From: Planctomyces sp. SH-PL62 | Lineage (GTDB): Bacteria > Planctomycetota > Planctomycetia > Isosphaerales > Isosphaeraceae | Assembly (NCBI RefSeq): GCF_001610895.1 | Contig: NZ_CP011273.1 | Span: 3,348,001-3,412,000 of the forward strand | Length of the DNA: 64,000 nt | Direction: 5' to 3' | In this document: positions 29,827 to 39,813 of the stretch, piece after piece | Numbering within the stretch: the first letter of the stretch is position 1 | Layout of the letters: every line of letters begins with the position of its first letter | The notes under the pieces: model-generated | Told to the model about the DNA's origin: nothing | Databases searched by the model: none | The model's input: only the letters and a program-made list of their open reading frames with translations | Translations under genes and position numbers: made by a program

Positions 29827-30603
29827 CTAGTGGGTCACTTGGATTGCCTGTGGCCATAAGTCGGCACGCCGCGGGACCGGGACACGCGAGCAGGCCCCCG
29901 AGCCGCCGAGGTGGTGACGGCGCTCACGCTGCCGCCGCCGCCGGGCCGCCCGCTTGCCGCCCCACTGGAACGGCGTCGGCGCCGCGTCCCAGTGCCGCGC
30001 CGCGGCTTCATACCACGCGATGATCTGGGCCGCGTCGGTCGGGTACTGCCCGTCCAGCGCCCGGCGCTTGAGGATCCGCTGCAGGCTCTCGGCCATGTTC
30101 AGCCAGGAGCCGCCCACCGGCGTGTACAGCGGCATGATCCCGTGGTCGAACAGCCAGCACACCAGCTCGGGCGTCTTGTGGCCGGCCAGGTTGTCGAGCA
30201 CCAAGAGCATCCGCAACGGCGGCGGTGCCTCCGGGAGCGTCGGCACGACCGTGAGGCCCTCCTGCCAGCGTTCCCAGGCCCCACGCCAGCCGTCGTCCGG
30301 CGTCGCCGGAGGGTCGGGCATCGCGGCAAGGATGGCCGCCAGTTCGCGCTTCAGCCAGGGGTGCAGGACGGCGTTGGGGCAGGCCGTCACGCCGCTGACG
30401 CGGGCGTGGCCGTCGGCCGGGCGGAACAGCGTCAGGGCCTTCGCCGTGCCGTCGCGGAGGTACTCGTGCGGCTGGCGCGCCGGGTCCCCTTCGGGGCGCC
30501 ACGACCGTCCCGGGTAGGGGACCGTCTGGTAGGGGCCGGCCTGGTCGGTGCACCAGACCTCCAGCCCCGACGACGTACCCGTGAGGTAGGCCGCCTCGAT
30601 CAA
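29827..30603 (-). CDS. transposase orfB (IS630-group), catalytic part
   Basis: 258 codons holding the DDE core: [17 protein letters not shown] with the first Asp, [20 protein letters not shown] with the second, then [20 protein letters not shown] supplying the closing acidic residue. Probably made only as an orfA-orfB fusion through the A7 site. The stop codon TAG at 29827-29829 is completed by the TA target duplication and the flanking base, so the element brings no stop of its own. C-terminal residues are basic. Confidence 0.75.
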   Translation of the reverse strand: MIEAAYLTGTSSGLEVWCTDQAGPYQTVPYPGRSWRPEGDPARQPHEYLRDGTAKALTLFRPADGHARVSGVTACPNAVLHPWLKRELAAILAAMPDPPATPDDGWRGAWERWQEGLTVVPTLPEAPPPLRMLLVLDNLAGHKTPELVCWLFDHGIMPLYTPVGGSWLNMAESLQRILKRRALDGQYPTDAAQIIAWYEAAARHWDAAPTPFQWGGKRAARRRRQRERRHHLGGSGACSRVPVPRRADLWPQAIQVTH

Positions 30604-31236
30604 ATTTTTTTCGCATCAGAATCCGGGTCGGCGACCTGGACCGGCCCGACCTTGCGGCGGCGCAGCGCCTTGCCGGTGGGGCACCAGGTCCGAGTGCGCT
30701 GGTAGCTGGCCCCGGACTCGCGCAGGACGCGGCGGATGGTATAGGTCGAGACCTTCGGCAGGCCGTCGGCGGCCGCGCGGAGCGTCCGCTGCAACGTCGA
30801 GAGCGACCAGGTGGCGGTGCCGTCGCCCTCCGGGGTCGGCGCCCGGGCCGCCTCGGCGGCGATCCGCGCCCGCTCCTGCGGGCCGTAGGTCGGGCTCCGC
30901 CCGCCGCCGTGGCGGGGCTTCAACGCCTCAAGGCCCTCGGCGTTGAAGCGGGCGACCAGGTGCGAGACGGCGTCGCCGGAGCGGCGGCCGACGGCGCGGG
31001 CCGCGTCCTGGTAGTCGTCGCCGGCGGCGACGGCCAGCAGGATCTTGGCGCGGACGACCTCGGCGGCCGGGGCGGCCGAGGACCGACTGAACTGGACCAA
31101 CTCCCGTCGCTCCGCGTCGGTCAGCTCGCGGAGCGGGTCCTTCTTCTGGCGCGACATGGCGGCCTCCCTGGTGCGAGAAGCCACCGATTGTACTCGTACT
31201 CAGGTCTTATGGCTACGGGCATGGCACTTGACCCAC
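29830..31236 (-). mobile_element. IS630-group element with two frames, apparently intact
   Basis: 1407 bp between ends GTGGGTCA... (29830) and the inverted GTGGGTCAAGTG (31236), each beside TA (29828-29829 and 31237-31238). The internal GCCATAAG block is conserved at both ends. The two frames, orfA and orfB, join by a -1 slip at a run of seven A on the minus strand. The right TA is shared with the remnant element that follows, so this copy landed exactly at the terminus of an older relative. Confidence 0.75.
30600..31157 (-). CDS. transposase orfA (IS630-group), DNA-binding part
   Basis: 185 residues from the ATG at 31155-31157 with GGGAGG upstream. [20 protein letters not shown] leads into a helix-turn-helix ([40 protein letters not shown]) and the basic [16 protein letters not shown]. 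The frame ends at TGA 30600-30602 just after a run of seven A (30605-30611 on the plus strand as T). A -1 slip there gives [14 protein letters not shown] and continues into orfB. Programmed frameshifting is inferred from this site. Confidence 0.75.
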   Translation of the reverse strand: MSRQKKDPLRELTDAERRELVQFSRSSAAPAAEVVRAKILLAVAAGDDYQDAARAVGRRSGDAVSHLVARFNAEGLEALKPRHGGGRSPTYGPQERARIAAEAARAPTPEGDGTATWSLSTLQRTLRAAADGLPKVSTYTIRRVLRESGASYQRTRTWCPTGKALRRRKVGPVQVADPDSDAKKI

Positions 31237-31238
31237 TA

Positions 31239-32112
31239 GTGGGTCGAGTGGCCATAACTCGCTCCACAGCGTCTCGGCAGGGGCGGCCGTGTACAGCGCC
31301 CGAGCCGCCCAGGCGATGGCGGCGTTCTCGTTGACGCCGCCGGCGGGCCGCCCGCTCGCCGCCGCAGACGAAGGGGGGCGGCGACGCGTTCCAGTGCGAT
31401 GCAGTCGCCTCCAGCGTTCCCAGGCCGCTCGCCGCCCGGCGGCCGGCTCGCCGGGCGGATCGGGCAACCCGGCCAGGATTGCGGCCAACTCCCTCTTGAG
31501 CCAGGGATACAGCACTGGGTTGGGGCAGGACGTCACCCATTGCAGGCGGACCCGGCTGTCGGTCGGACAGCAGAGCGTCAGGGCATTGGCCGTGCCGCCG
31601 CGGAGGTACTCGTGCGGCTGCCGCACCGGATCGCCCCCGGGCCGCTACGACCGGCCGGGGTGCGGGATCGTCTGGTAGGGCCCGGTCTGGTCGGCGCACC
31701 AGACCGGCAGGCCCATCGCCTCGCCCAGTCGGTAGGCATTCTCGATCAACATTTTTCGGGCTCGGCGTCCGGGTCGAGGCCACGACGGACCCCACTTTTC
31801 GCAGGCGCAGGGCCGATCCGGTCGGGTGCCAGGTCCGCGTGCGTTGGTGGCTGTAGCCGGCCTCGTGGAGCACTTTTTCGATGGTGTAAGTCGAGACGTC
31901 GGGGAGTCCGTCGGGGGCCGAGCGCAACGCCTCGCGCAGGGTGCTCAAGGACCTAGAGGCCGTCTTGTCGGCCTCGGGTGTGGGCGTCCTGCGGACCTCG
32001 CGGAGGATGCGCTCGCGGGCCGAGGCGTCGTAGGTCGGGCTTCGCCCGCCGCCGTGGCGAGGCGTCAACGCCGCCAGCCCCGCGTCGTTGAACCGGGTCA
32101 CGAGAGGTGATA
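31239..32112 (-). mobile_element. IS630-group element remnant, relative of the 29830 copy
   Basis: The terminus (GTGGGTCGAGTGGCCATAAC) begins right after the shared TA at 31237-31238. Matching orfA sequence is present from [20 protein letters not shown] to [20 protein letters not shown]. orfB survives as [20 protein letters not shown] and [20 protein letters not shown], but a stop follows PHPGRS and the central block with the second catalytic Asp is deleted. The 5' end is missing: at 32112 another IS follows, and beyond it hemD sequence. Inactive. Confidence 0.7.
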
Positions 32113-33035
32113 CGGAATCTATTTAGTTCTGACGCCGGCCTCGCGTCAGGTAGGGGGCGGCGCAGACCGACTTGATCAGCTCGGCGTCGGCCATGCCGAC
32201 GTCGATGGCGGCGACGGCGGCCTCCATCAGGTCCTCCCAGCCGGGGTAGAGCCGGTTGGACCAGTAGCAAGTAGTGCCGCAGGTTCTCGATCGGGTCCAG
32301 CTCGGGCGAGTAGGGCGGCAGCCGGATCTGCGAGACGTTCTCGGGGACCTCCGACGCCCCGGCGACGTGGAAGCCCGCCCCGCCCCAGATCAACGCGGCG
32401 TGGACGTCGGGGGCGAGCCGGCGCGAGAGCTCGGCCAGGAAGACGTTGGTTGATCGCCTCGGCGTCCAGGCCGGGCATGACGATCCCGGAGGTCGCCCCG
32501 GTGGCGGGGCAGGCCGCGGCGATCACCCGGAGGTGCTCGTGCTGCGTCTGGCGGACGGCGGTCGGCCGCGAGCCGCGGCGGGCCCAGACGGTCGCCGTCC
32601 CCTTCCGGCCGAAGCGGGCCTCGTCCTCCCTCCTGGTCGGGTGGGCGGCGGCGACCTCCGCGATCAGTCCGCCGACTTTTTTTGGAACTCCTCGCGGGCC
32701 GCGGGGTCGGACTTGGGGGGCCCCGGGGGGGGCGAGGCACGAGTAGCCCAGCCGGCGCAGGAGGGCGTAGACGCCATCGTCGGGCGTCGCCCCGGCGTCG
32801 AGCCGCTCGCGGAATCGCGCGACCTCGGACTCGGGCAGGGGGGTGGGCTGGCCCGTGGAGGCCAGGTAGACGGCCCGCAGCCGGAGGAACATGCGTTTGT
32901 CCCTCTCGGCGCCGGCTCGGGCTTGCAATTCGTCCAGCGTGAGGTGGTCGGCGGCGGGGCTCCCGTAGGTGTCCCCGCCATCATCCCCGGGGCCGCCGCA
33001 GGGCGCAAGAACGCGCCGTTTCTAGATGCACTCCG
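32113..33035 (-). mobile_element. third IS630-family element, frameshifted
   Basis: Ends CGGAATCTATTTAG (32113) and inverted CGGAGTGCATCTAG (33035), each next to TA (32111-32112 and 33036-33037), about 923 bp. Transposase sequence is split over several frames: AAHPTRREDEARFGRKGTAT (first Asp/Glu region), RQTQHEHLRVIAAACPATGA, then in another frame LIWGGAGFHVAG (second Asp replaced by Gly in WGGAGFH) and RLPPYSPELDPIENLRHYL. Several indels make it inactive. It sits at the junction between the previous remnant and hemD. Confidence 0.7.
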
Positions 33036-33215
33036 TATCAGGCCCTCGGCGAACCGGATCGCGGTCGGATCGTCCTCCAGGGGGATCTCGCGAAGCGCCG
33101 GGGCGAGGACCGGGACGCCGCCGTGACGGGTCGCCAAGCCGCCTGCCTGCCAGCCGGGCCTCGAAGACCGCCCGCGAAGGCCCGTCGAGGCCCTTGGATT
33201 GGGTGCGGCGTTTGC
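33036..33215 (-). pseudogene. hemD: uroporphyrinogen-III synthase, N-terminal fragment
   Basis: The fragment reads GLDGPSRAVFEARLAG and, after a four-base tandem duplication that shifts the frame (GGCAGGCAGG near 33143-33152), GLATRHGGVPVLAPALREIP then LEDDPTAIRFAEGLI. This matches the start of HemD proteins, where RHGG-x-P-x-x-APAxREVPLE is characteristic. The rest is lost at the IS junction. Its place directly downstream of the nitrite reductase and transporter genes suggests it supplied siroheme precursor for NirBD. No clear start codon is left. Confidence 0.55.
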
Positions 33216-33268
33216 GACGTGTGGCCCCGATCGAGGAGGGCCGGCCGCCACGCGGGCGGACGGGTGAA

Positions 33269-34525
33269 TCAGGCGGCCCCGGTGGCTTCGGCCGCGACGG
33301 GAAGCGGGACACATGAGGGCTCCGCGGCCCTTCCGCCCTCGTCGATGAAGATGCCGCGCCAGCCTCGGCTCGCGTAGGCCAGCGCCGCGGCACCGCCGAG
33401 GCCTCCGATCAGGGCGAAGGCGAGGAAGCCCCCGCTGTAGCTGCCGGTCGCCTGCTTCATGGCGCCCAGCATGGTCGGTAGGAAGAAGCCCCCCAGGCCA
33501 CCCGCGGCGCCGACGACGCCGGTCGTTACGCCGATCTCTCTGGGGAATCGCTGAGGGACGAGCTGGAAGACCGCGCCGTTGCCCATGCCGAGCGCCGCCA
33601 TGGCCGCGAACAGGAGCGTCGTCCCGGCGGCGAGCGGCGGCAGCGTCGCCAGGCCCAGCATCGCCCCGCCTGCGGCGAGGAAGAGGGCCGTCAGCAAACG
33701 GACGCCCCCGAGTCGGTCGGCCAGGTGGCCCCCGACCGGCCGGAGCGCGGAGCCCGCGATTACGCAGAGCGTCGCGAAGCCCCCCGCCGCCACCGGCGAC
33801 AGGCCGTACTGGCTCAGGAAGAACACGTTGAGGAAGCTGGCGAGCCCGACGAAGCCGCCGAAGGTGATCGAATAGAGCAGGCAGAACCACCAGGCGTCGC
33901 CCCGCCGCAGCACCTCGAGGTAGGCCCGCAACGGCCGGGGCGTCGGCTGGTTCGGGCTGTCCTTGGCAAGCAGGGCGAACAGGACGAAAGTCGCCAGCAG
34001 CGGGATGAGCGCCAGGCCGAACACGGCGCGCCAGCCCCAAACCGCCGCCAGCCGGGGACCGAAGAAGGTGGCGATCGCCGTGCCGCTGTTGCCGGCGCCG
34101 GCGATCCCCATCGCCAGCCCCTGGAGCCGAGGCGGATACCATCGGCTCGCCAGCGGCAGCGCGGCGGCGAAGCTCGCTCCCGCGACGCCCAGCAGCAGCC
34201 CGACGAGCAGCAGCCTCGGGTACGAGTCGGCCCAGAGCCAGCCCAGCAGCAGGGGCGCGGCCGTCGAGGCCATGCCGAGCATCGCGGTCCGCCGGGCGCC
34301 GATCCGATCGGCCAGGAGCCCGAGGACCAGGCGGAGCACTGCCCCGCCCAGCAGCGGCACCGCCACCATCAGCCCCTTCTGGGCGTCGGACAGGCCGAAC
34401 TCCGCGACGATCGAGTTGGCCAGCGCGCCGGGCAGCAGCCAGACCATGAAGCTGACGTCGAAGTAGAGGAACGCGCTGAACAGGGTGGGCGCGTGGCCCG
34501 CGCGGCGGAAGTCGCTCAGGTTCAT
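33269..34525 (-). CDS. narK: nitrate/nitrite transporter, NarK/NasA-type MFS
   Basis: 418 residues, twelve hydrophobic segments of the major facilitator superfamily. Family marks are [20 protein letters not shown] in helix 1, the nitrate signature [20 protein letters not shown] in the fifth helix region, and [20 protein letters not shown] in the eleventh. It imports nitrate (or exports nitrite) for the reductases encoded upstream in the same operon. It starts 57 bp after nirBD. The downstream neighbour is the broken hemD. Confidence 0.88.
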   Translation of the reverse strand: MNLSDFRRAGHAPTLFSAFLYFDVSFMVWLLPGALANSIVAEFGLSDAQKGLMVAVPLLGGAVLRLVLGLLADRIGARRTAMLGMASTAAPLLLGWLWADSYPRLLLVGLLLGVAGASFAAALPLASRWYPPRLQGLAMGIAGAGNSGTAIATFFGPRLAAVWGWRAVFGLALIPLLATFVLFALLAKDSPNQPTPRPLRAYLEVLRRGDAWWFCLLYSITFGGFVGLASFLNVFFLSQYGLSPVAAGGFATLCVIAGSALRPVGGHLADRLGGVRLLTALFLAAGGAMLGLATLPPLAAGTTLLFAAMAALGMGNGAVFQLVPQRFPREIGVTTGVVGAAGGLGGFFLPTMLGAMKQATGSYSGGFLAFALIGGLGGAAALAYASRGWRGIFIDEGGRAAEPSCVPLPVAAEATGAA

Positions 34526-34582
34526 CGGGGCGGGGCTCCGGGTTCGGGGAAGAAGGCGATCTTGCGACGATCCTCGCGTCGG

Positions 34583-37522
34583 TCAGGGGCAGGCCGTGGC
34601 GCACGGTTGGGGCAGTCGGGCGAGACGTCCCATGTCCTCCGCGGGCGGCAGCTCGACCAGCACGGCGTCGCCGTCGATTCGGACGGGGAAGACCTCGACC
34701 CGGAATCGGTCGCCGCTCAGGCACGCTCCCGATTCGAGGGAGAACGTCTTCTTGTGCAGCGGGCAGGCGACTTTCGGGACGCCTTGCTGGTCGCCGAGGA
34801 GGCCCCGCGACAGGACGGCCTCGCGCTTGTGCGGGCAGGTGTTCTGGCAGGCATACCATTCGCCCTTGGAGGCGAACCGGAAGACGGCGATCTCGGCCGC
34901 GCCGTGCTTGATCGCACGGCCGCCGTCGGGCGGGAAGTCGGCGACCGTCCCGACGTGGACCCAGGAACGCTCGCCCCCGTCCGGGCCGACCGCGCCCGAC
35001 GCGCCCAGGCTCTCGACCGGGACGAAGTCGTCCGGCCAGTCGGCCGGCCGCGGCTGGCCCCGCTCGGCGACGATCTCGATGCCCGGCTCCACGTCGTCAG
35101 TGTTCGCGAACTGCTTGAAGAACCGCCGCTTTTCCGGGTCGTCGACTACGGCCTTCCACTCGCAGCGATACGAGTCGACGTGCGCCTGCATCTGCCGCTC
35201 CAGCTCGGCCGCGAGGCCCAGCCGATCGTCGACGATCACGTCGCGGAGGTAATCGATCCCCCCCTCCAGGTTCTCCAGCCAGGTGGACGTCCGGGTCAGC
35301 CGGTCGGCGGTGCGGATGTAGTACATCAAGAAGCGGTCGAGGTAGCGGAGGGCCGTCTCCTCGTCGAGGTCCGACGCCAGGAGGTCGGCGTGGCGGGGGC
35401 GGGCGCCGCCGTTGCCGCCGACGTAGAGGTTGTAACCCTTCTCGGTGGCGATGAGGCCGAAGTCCTTGCCCTGGGCCTCGGCGCACTCGCGGACGCAACC
35501 CGAAACGGCCCCCTTGAGCTTGTGGGGGGCGCGCAGCCCCCGGTAGCGCAGCTCCACCCGGACGGCGAAGCCGACCGAGTCCTGCACGCCGAAGCGGCAC
35601 CACGACGAGCCCACGCAGCTCTTGACCGTCCGTAGCGACTTGCCGTAGGCGTGGCCGCTCTCGAATCCGGCCGTGATCAGCTCGGACCAGATGTCGGGCA
35701 GGAGGTGCACGGGCGCCCCGAAGAGGTCGACCCGCTGGCCGCCGGTGATCTTCGCGTAGAGGCCGTACGTCTTGGCGACGCGGCCCAGGACGATCAACTG
35801 GTCCGGCGTGATCTCGCCGCCGGGGACGCGCGGGACCACGGAGTACGTCCCGCCTCGCTGGATGTTGCCGAGGAAGCGGTCGTTGGTGTCCTGCAAGGTG
35901 GCGTGGGCCGGGTCGAGGACGTTCTCGTTCCAGAGGCTCGCCAGGATCGAGGCGACGGTCGGCTTGCAGGTCTCGCAGCCGAGCCCCCGGCCGTACGAGG
36001 CGATCAGGGCCTCGAACGTCCGAATCCCCCGGACGAGGGCGATCTGGTACAGCTCCTTCCGACTGTGCGGGAAGTGCTCGCAGAGGTGGTCGTCGACCCG
36101 GGCGCCGGCGGCCTTCAGCTCGGCCTTGAGCAGCTCGGACACGCGCGGCAGGCAACCGCCGCAGCCGGTCCCGGCGAGCGTACACTCCTTCACCTGGGCG
36201 ATCGTCTTGAGACCCTGGTCGCGGATCGCCTCGCGGACCCGGCCCTCGCCGACGTTGTTGCACGAGCAGACCTGGGCGTCGACCGCGCCCCCGAGCGCCG
36301 GGCCTCGGCCGGTGGAGAGCAGGTCGCCGGGGGAGACGGGGAGCGGCCCGTCGCTCTTGAAGACCGAGAGGAGCGTGCCATAGTCCGAGGCGTCGCCGAC
36401 GAGGACGCCGCCGAGCAGCCGCGCGCCGTCGGGGGCGAAGAGGAGCTTCTTGTAGACGCCCCGGAACGGGTCCTCGAAGGTCAGCGCCCGGGCCCCGTCG
36501 GCGTCGGCGAACGGGTCGCCGAAGCTGGCGACGTCGACCCCCATCAGCTTCAGCTTGGTCGACATGTCGAAGCCGGCGAACCGCCTCAGGGAGCCCGTCA
36601 GGTTCGCCGCGGCCACGTCGGCCATTTCGTAGCCCGGGGCGACGAGGCCGTAGACCGTCCCCCGGTGGACGGCGACCTCGCCGACGGCGAGGATCTCCGG
36701 GTCGGACGTCCACATCCCGTCGTCCACGACGACTCCGCCACGCGGGCCGATCTCCAGGCCGCAGGCGCGGGCCAGCTCGTCGCGGGGCCGGATGCCCGCC
36801 GAGACGACGACCATGCCGACCTCGAGCTCGCCGCCGTCGGCGAACGCCAGGCCCTCGACCTTCCCGTTGCCGAGGAACTCTCGCGTGCTCTTGCCGAGGT
36901 GGACGCGGACGTTCATCGCCTCGATCTTCTCGAGCAGGACCTTCGAGCCCGCGGCGTCGATCTGGCGGGGCATCAGCCGGGGCGCGAACTCGACGACGTG
37001 GGTCTCCAGGCCCAGCTCCCGGACCGCCTTCGCCGCCTCCAGGCCGAGCAGCCCGCCGCCGATCACCGCAGCCGAGCCCGCCCGCGGCGCATAGGCCAGG
37101 ATCGCCTCCAGGTCCTCGATCGTCCTGTAGACGAAAATCCCCTTCTTGTCCACGCCCGGGACCGCCGGCACGAACGGCGCGGAGCCGGTGGCGAATACCA
37201 GCGCCTCGTAGTCGACCTCGACCCCCTTCGCGGAGACGACCCGCCGCCGCTCGCGGTCGACGGCCGCGACGCGGTCGCCGACGTGGAGGTCCACGGCGTT
37301 CTCGGCGTACCAGGTCCGGCAGGCGATCTTGAGGCGGTCGGCGTCGCGGCCGTCGAAGAACTTCGACAGGTTCACGCGGTCGTAGGCCGGTCGCGCCTCC
37401 TCGCAGAACGTCACGATCCGGTAGCGACGCTCAAGGTCGAGCGCCACGAGCCGTTCGCAGAAACGGTGGCCGACCATGCCGTTGCCGACCACCACCACGG
37501 TCTTCCTCTTGTCGTACTTCAT
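34583..37522 (-). CDS. nirB: fused assimilatory nitrite reductase NirB-NirD
   Basis: 979 residues: a natural fusion of the large subunit NirB and the small subunit NirD. It reduces nitrite to ammonium in the cytoplasm. Order: FAD/NAD(P)H part (VVVVGNGMVGHRFCERLV at the start, VIGGGLLGLEAAKAV near 165); BFD-like [2Fe-2S] site (CSCNNVGEGRV ... GTGCGGC); siroheme/4Fe-4S core (VKSCVGSSWCRFGVQD and KGAVSGCVRECAEAQGKDFG); and a C-terminal Rieske domain keeping its ligands (QNTCPHKREAV and KVACPLHKKTFSL). Start ATG 37522 with GAGGA. It follows nasA by 27 bp. Confidence 0.93.
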   Translation of the reverse strand: MKYDKRKTVVVVGNGMVGHRFCERLVALDLERRYRIVTFCEEARPAYDRVNLSKFFDGRDADRLKIACRTWYAENAVDLHVGDRVAAVDRERRRVVSAKGVEVDYEALVFATGSAPFVPAVPGVDKKGIFVYRTIEDLEAILAYAPRAGSAAVIGGGLLGLEAAKAVRELGLETHVVEFAPRLMPRQIDAAGSKVLLEKIEAMNVRVHLGKSTREFLGNGKVEGLAFADGGELEVGMVVVSAGIRPRDELARACGLEIGPRGGVVVDDGMWTSDPEILAVGEVAVHRGTVYGLVAPGYEMADVAAANLTGSLRRFAGFDMSTKLKLMGVDVASFGDPFADADGARALTFEDPFRGVYKKLLFAPDGARLLGGVLVGDASDYGTLLSVFKSDGPLPVSPGDLLSTGRGPALGGAVDAQVCSCNNVGEGRVREAIRDQGLKTIAQVKECTLAGTGCGGCLPRVSELLKAELKAAGARVDDHLCEHFPHSRKELYQIALVRGIRTFEALIASYGRGLGCETCKPTVASILASLWNENVLDPAHATLQDTNDRFLGNIQRGGTYSVVPRVPGGEITPDQLIVLGRVAKTYGLYAKITGGQRVDLFGAPVHLLPDIWSELITAGFESGHAYGKSLRTVKSCVGSSWCRFGVQDSVGFAVRVELRYRGLRAPHKLKGAVSGCVRECAEAQGKDFGLIATEKGYNLYVGGNGGARPRHADLLASDLDEETALRYLDRFLMYYIRTADRLTRTSTWLENLEGGIDYLRDVIVDDRLGLAAELERQMQAHVDSYRCEWKAVVDDPEKRRFFKQFANTDDVEPGIEIVAERGQPRPADWPDDFVPVESLGASGAVGPDGGERSWVHVGTVADFPPDGGRAIKHGAAEIAVFRFASKGEWYACQNTCPHKREAVLSRGLLGDQQGVPKVACPLHKKTFSLESGACLSGDRFRVEVFPVRIDGDAVLVELPPAEDMGRLARLPQPCATACP

Positions 37523-37549
37523 CGTCGGGTCCTCGTGCCGGGCGGGGGG

Positions 37550-39813
37550 TCAGTGGGCCTTCGGGACGCCGCGGCCCCGGGGGATCTCGTCGTCGCGGGC
37601 GGCCCGGATGCGGGCCGCGCACGACTTGTAGGCGGGCTGGCGCGACTCGGGGTCGAACGCCGCGAACGTCAGCCGATTCGTCGCGCCGTCGTGCATCGGC
37701 AGGAACAGACGGCCGGGTGGGACCGTCGGGTCGCGAAGACCCGCACGCACGCCTCGCCCCGGCGCGACTCGACCACGGCCCACGCGCCGGCCGTCAGGCC
37801 GAGCCTCTGCGCATCGGTCGGGTGGATCTCGACGTACGGGTCGCGCGGGTGGAGCTTGCGGAGGACGTCCGACTTGGCCGTCCGCGTCTGAGTGTGCCAC
37901 TGGGCCGCACCGCCGCGGCCGGTCAGCAGCTCGAACGGGAAGGCGTCGTCGGTCGGCTCGGGTGAGGGCCGGGGCTCCTCGAACAGGAACCGGGCGCGGC
38001 CGTCCGGGTGGTGGAATCGGCCGTCGGCGAACAGCCGCCGCTGCGGGCTCGGGTCCGCGCCCTCGGCCGGGAAGGGCCACTGGACGCCCCCCGCCTCGTC
38101 GATCGCGCGGTAGTCGGCGATCCCCGTCACGTCGCACGGTCGCCCCGCGGAGAGCCGCTTGAGGATCTGGAAGGTCGCCTCGGGCGACGACCAGTCCTCG
38201 AACATCGCCCCGCAGCCGGCGTAGTGCGCGGCGAGCTTGAAGATGTGGAAATCGGCCAGCGCCAGGCCCGGCGCGCGGGCGACCTTCTTGATGAGACCGA
38301 CCCGGCGCTCCGAGTTGATGAACGTCCCATCCTTCTCGCCCCAGCCCGCCGCCGGCAGGAGCAGGTCGGCCAGCTGCGCGGTCTCGGTCGAGCTGTACAT
38401 GTCCTGCACGACCAGGAAGTCCAGCTCGCCGAGAGTCTCGCGCAGCCGACCTTGATCGATCCACGAGTGTGCGGGGTTCGTGGCGACGACCCAGAGGCCC
38501 CGGATCTCGCCCGACCGGACGCCGTCGAGGATCCGGTCGTACGACCAGCTCGGCCGGTCCGGGATGCGATCGACGGGGATGCCGAGGGTCGCGGCGACCT
38601 CGGCGCGGTGGGCGGGGTCGGCGAATTCGCGCCCGCCCAGCAGCGACGTCGTGTTGGAATAAAGCCGCGAGCCCATGGCGTTGCACTGGCCGGTGATCGA
38701 GTTCGCGCCCGTCCCGGGCCGGCCGATGCTCCCCGTCAGGAGCGCCAGGTTGATCGCCGCCTGCGCCGTCTTCACCCCCTGGTGGCTCTGGTTCACGCCC
38801 ATCGTCCACCAGAACGACGCCCGCTCCGCCTTCGCGATCCGGTCGGCCGCGGATCGGACGGCGTCGGCTTCCAGACCCGTCTCACGGGCCACCCGGTCCG
38901 GGTCGTACGGTGCCACGAACGCGGCGAACTCCTCGAAGCCGCGGGTGTGCGCCTCGACGAACCGGCGGTCGACCGCGCCTCGCTCGATCAGCAGGCGGGC
39001 GAGCCCGTAGAGGAGCGTGAGGTCGGACTTCGGCCGCGCCGGCAGGTGCAGCGTCGCCGCCATCGCCGTCTCCGTCCGGCGAGGGTCGATCACGAGGATC
39101 TCGGGGCGGTGTGGGTTCCGCGTGGCCCGCTCCCAGAGCACCGGATGGGCGATGCAAGGGTTCGCCCCGATGAGGACGATGCAGTCCGACTCCTCCAGGT
39201 CCTGGTACGTGTAGGGCGGGGCGTCGAAGCCGAAGGCCTGCTTGTACGCGACGACGGCCGAGGCCATGCACTGGCGGGTGTTGCCGTCGCCGTGGACCAT
39301 CCCCATGCCGAACTTCGCGACCGCGCCCAGCAGCGCCATCTCCTCGGTGGCGATCTGCCCGGTGCTGAGGAACGCCACCGAGGCCGGCCCATGCTCCGCC
39401 TGGATCGCCCGGAACCGCGAGGCCATCTCCGACATGGCCTCGTCCCAGCCGACATCCTGCAGCCGCCCGTCCGCCCCGCGCAGGAGAGGTGCGACGGCGC
39501 GGTCGGGGGCGTCGAGGACGGCCAGCGCCTCCCACCCCTTGGGGCAGGCCATGCCGCGATTGACGGGGTGGTCCTTCGTGGGGCTGAGGTTCACCGCCCG
39601 GCCCTCGCGCAGGTGGACCGTCAGGCCGCAGCCGGTCGAGCAGTAGCCGCACACCATGCCGGTCGTCGCGTCCGGCGTCCTCGCGGCGGGCACCTGCCCC
39701 AGCCCGAACCCGCCGGGCTCCCGCCGCAGTTCGCGGGTCAGTCGCCCGTCCCGAGCCCGGGCCAGGCCGACGAGCCGGTCGATCATCGTGTCGCGCCCGT
39801 TCCCGTTCGTCAT
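37550..39813 (-). CDS. nasA: molybdopterin assimilatory nitrate reductase (frameshift near C terminus)
   Basis: Catalytic subunit reducing nitrate to nitrite, NasA/NapA branch. Start ATG 39813, overlapping the upstream stop (ATGA). No Tat leader, so cytoplasmic. The N-terminal [4Fe-4S] ligands are in [17 protein letters not shown] and [10 protein letters not shown]. Molybdopterin-binding blocks are [73 protein letters not shown] and [17 protein letters not shown]. Near 37730 one base is missing. The frame as written stops at 37669, while the expected tail [20 protein letters not shown] ... [11 protein letters not shown] lies in another frame and ends at 37550. This is either a real lesion or a sequencing error. 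Confidence 0.85.
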
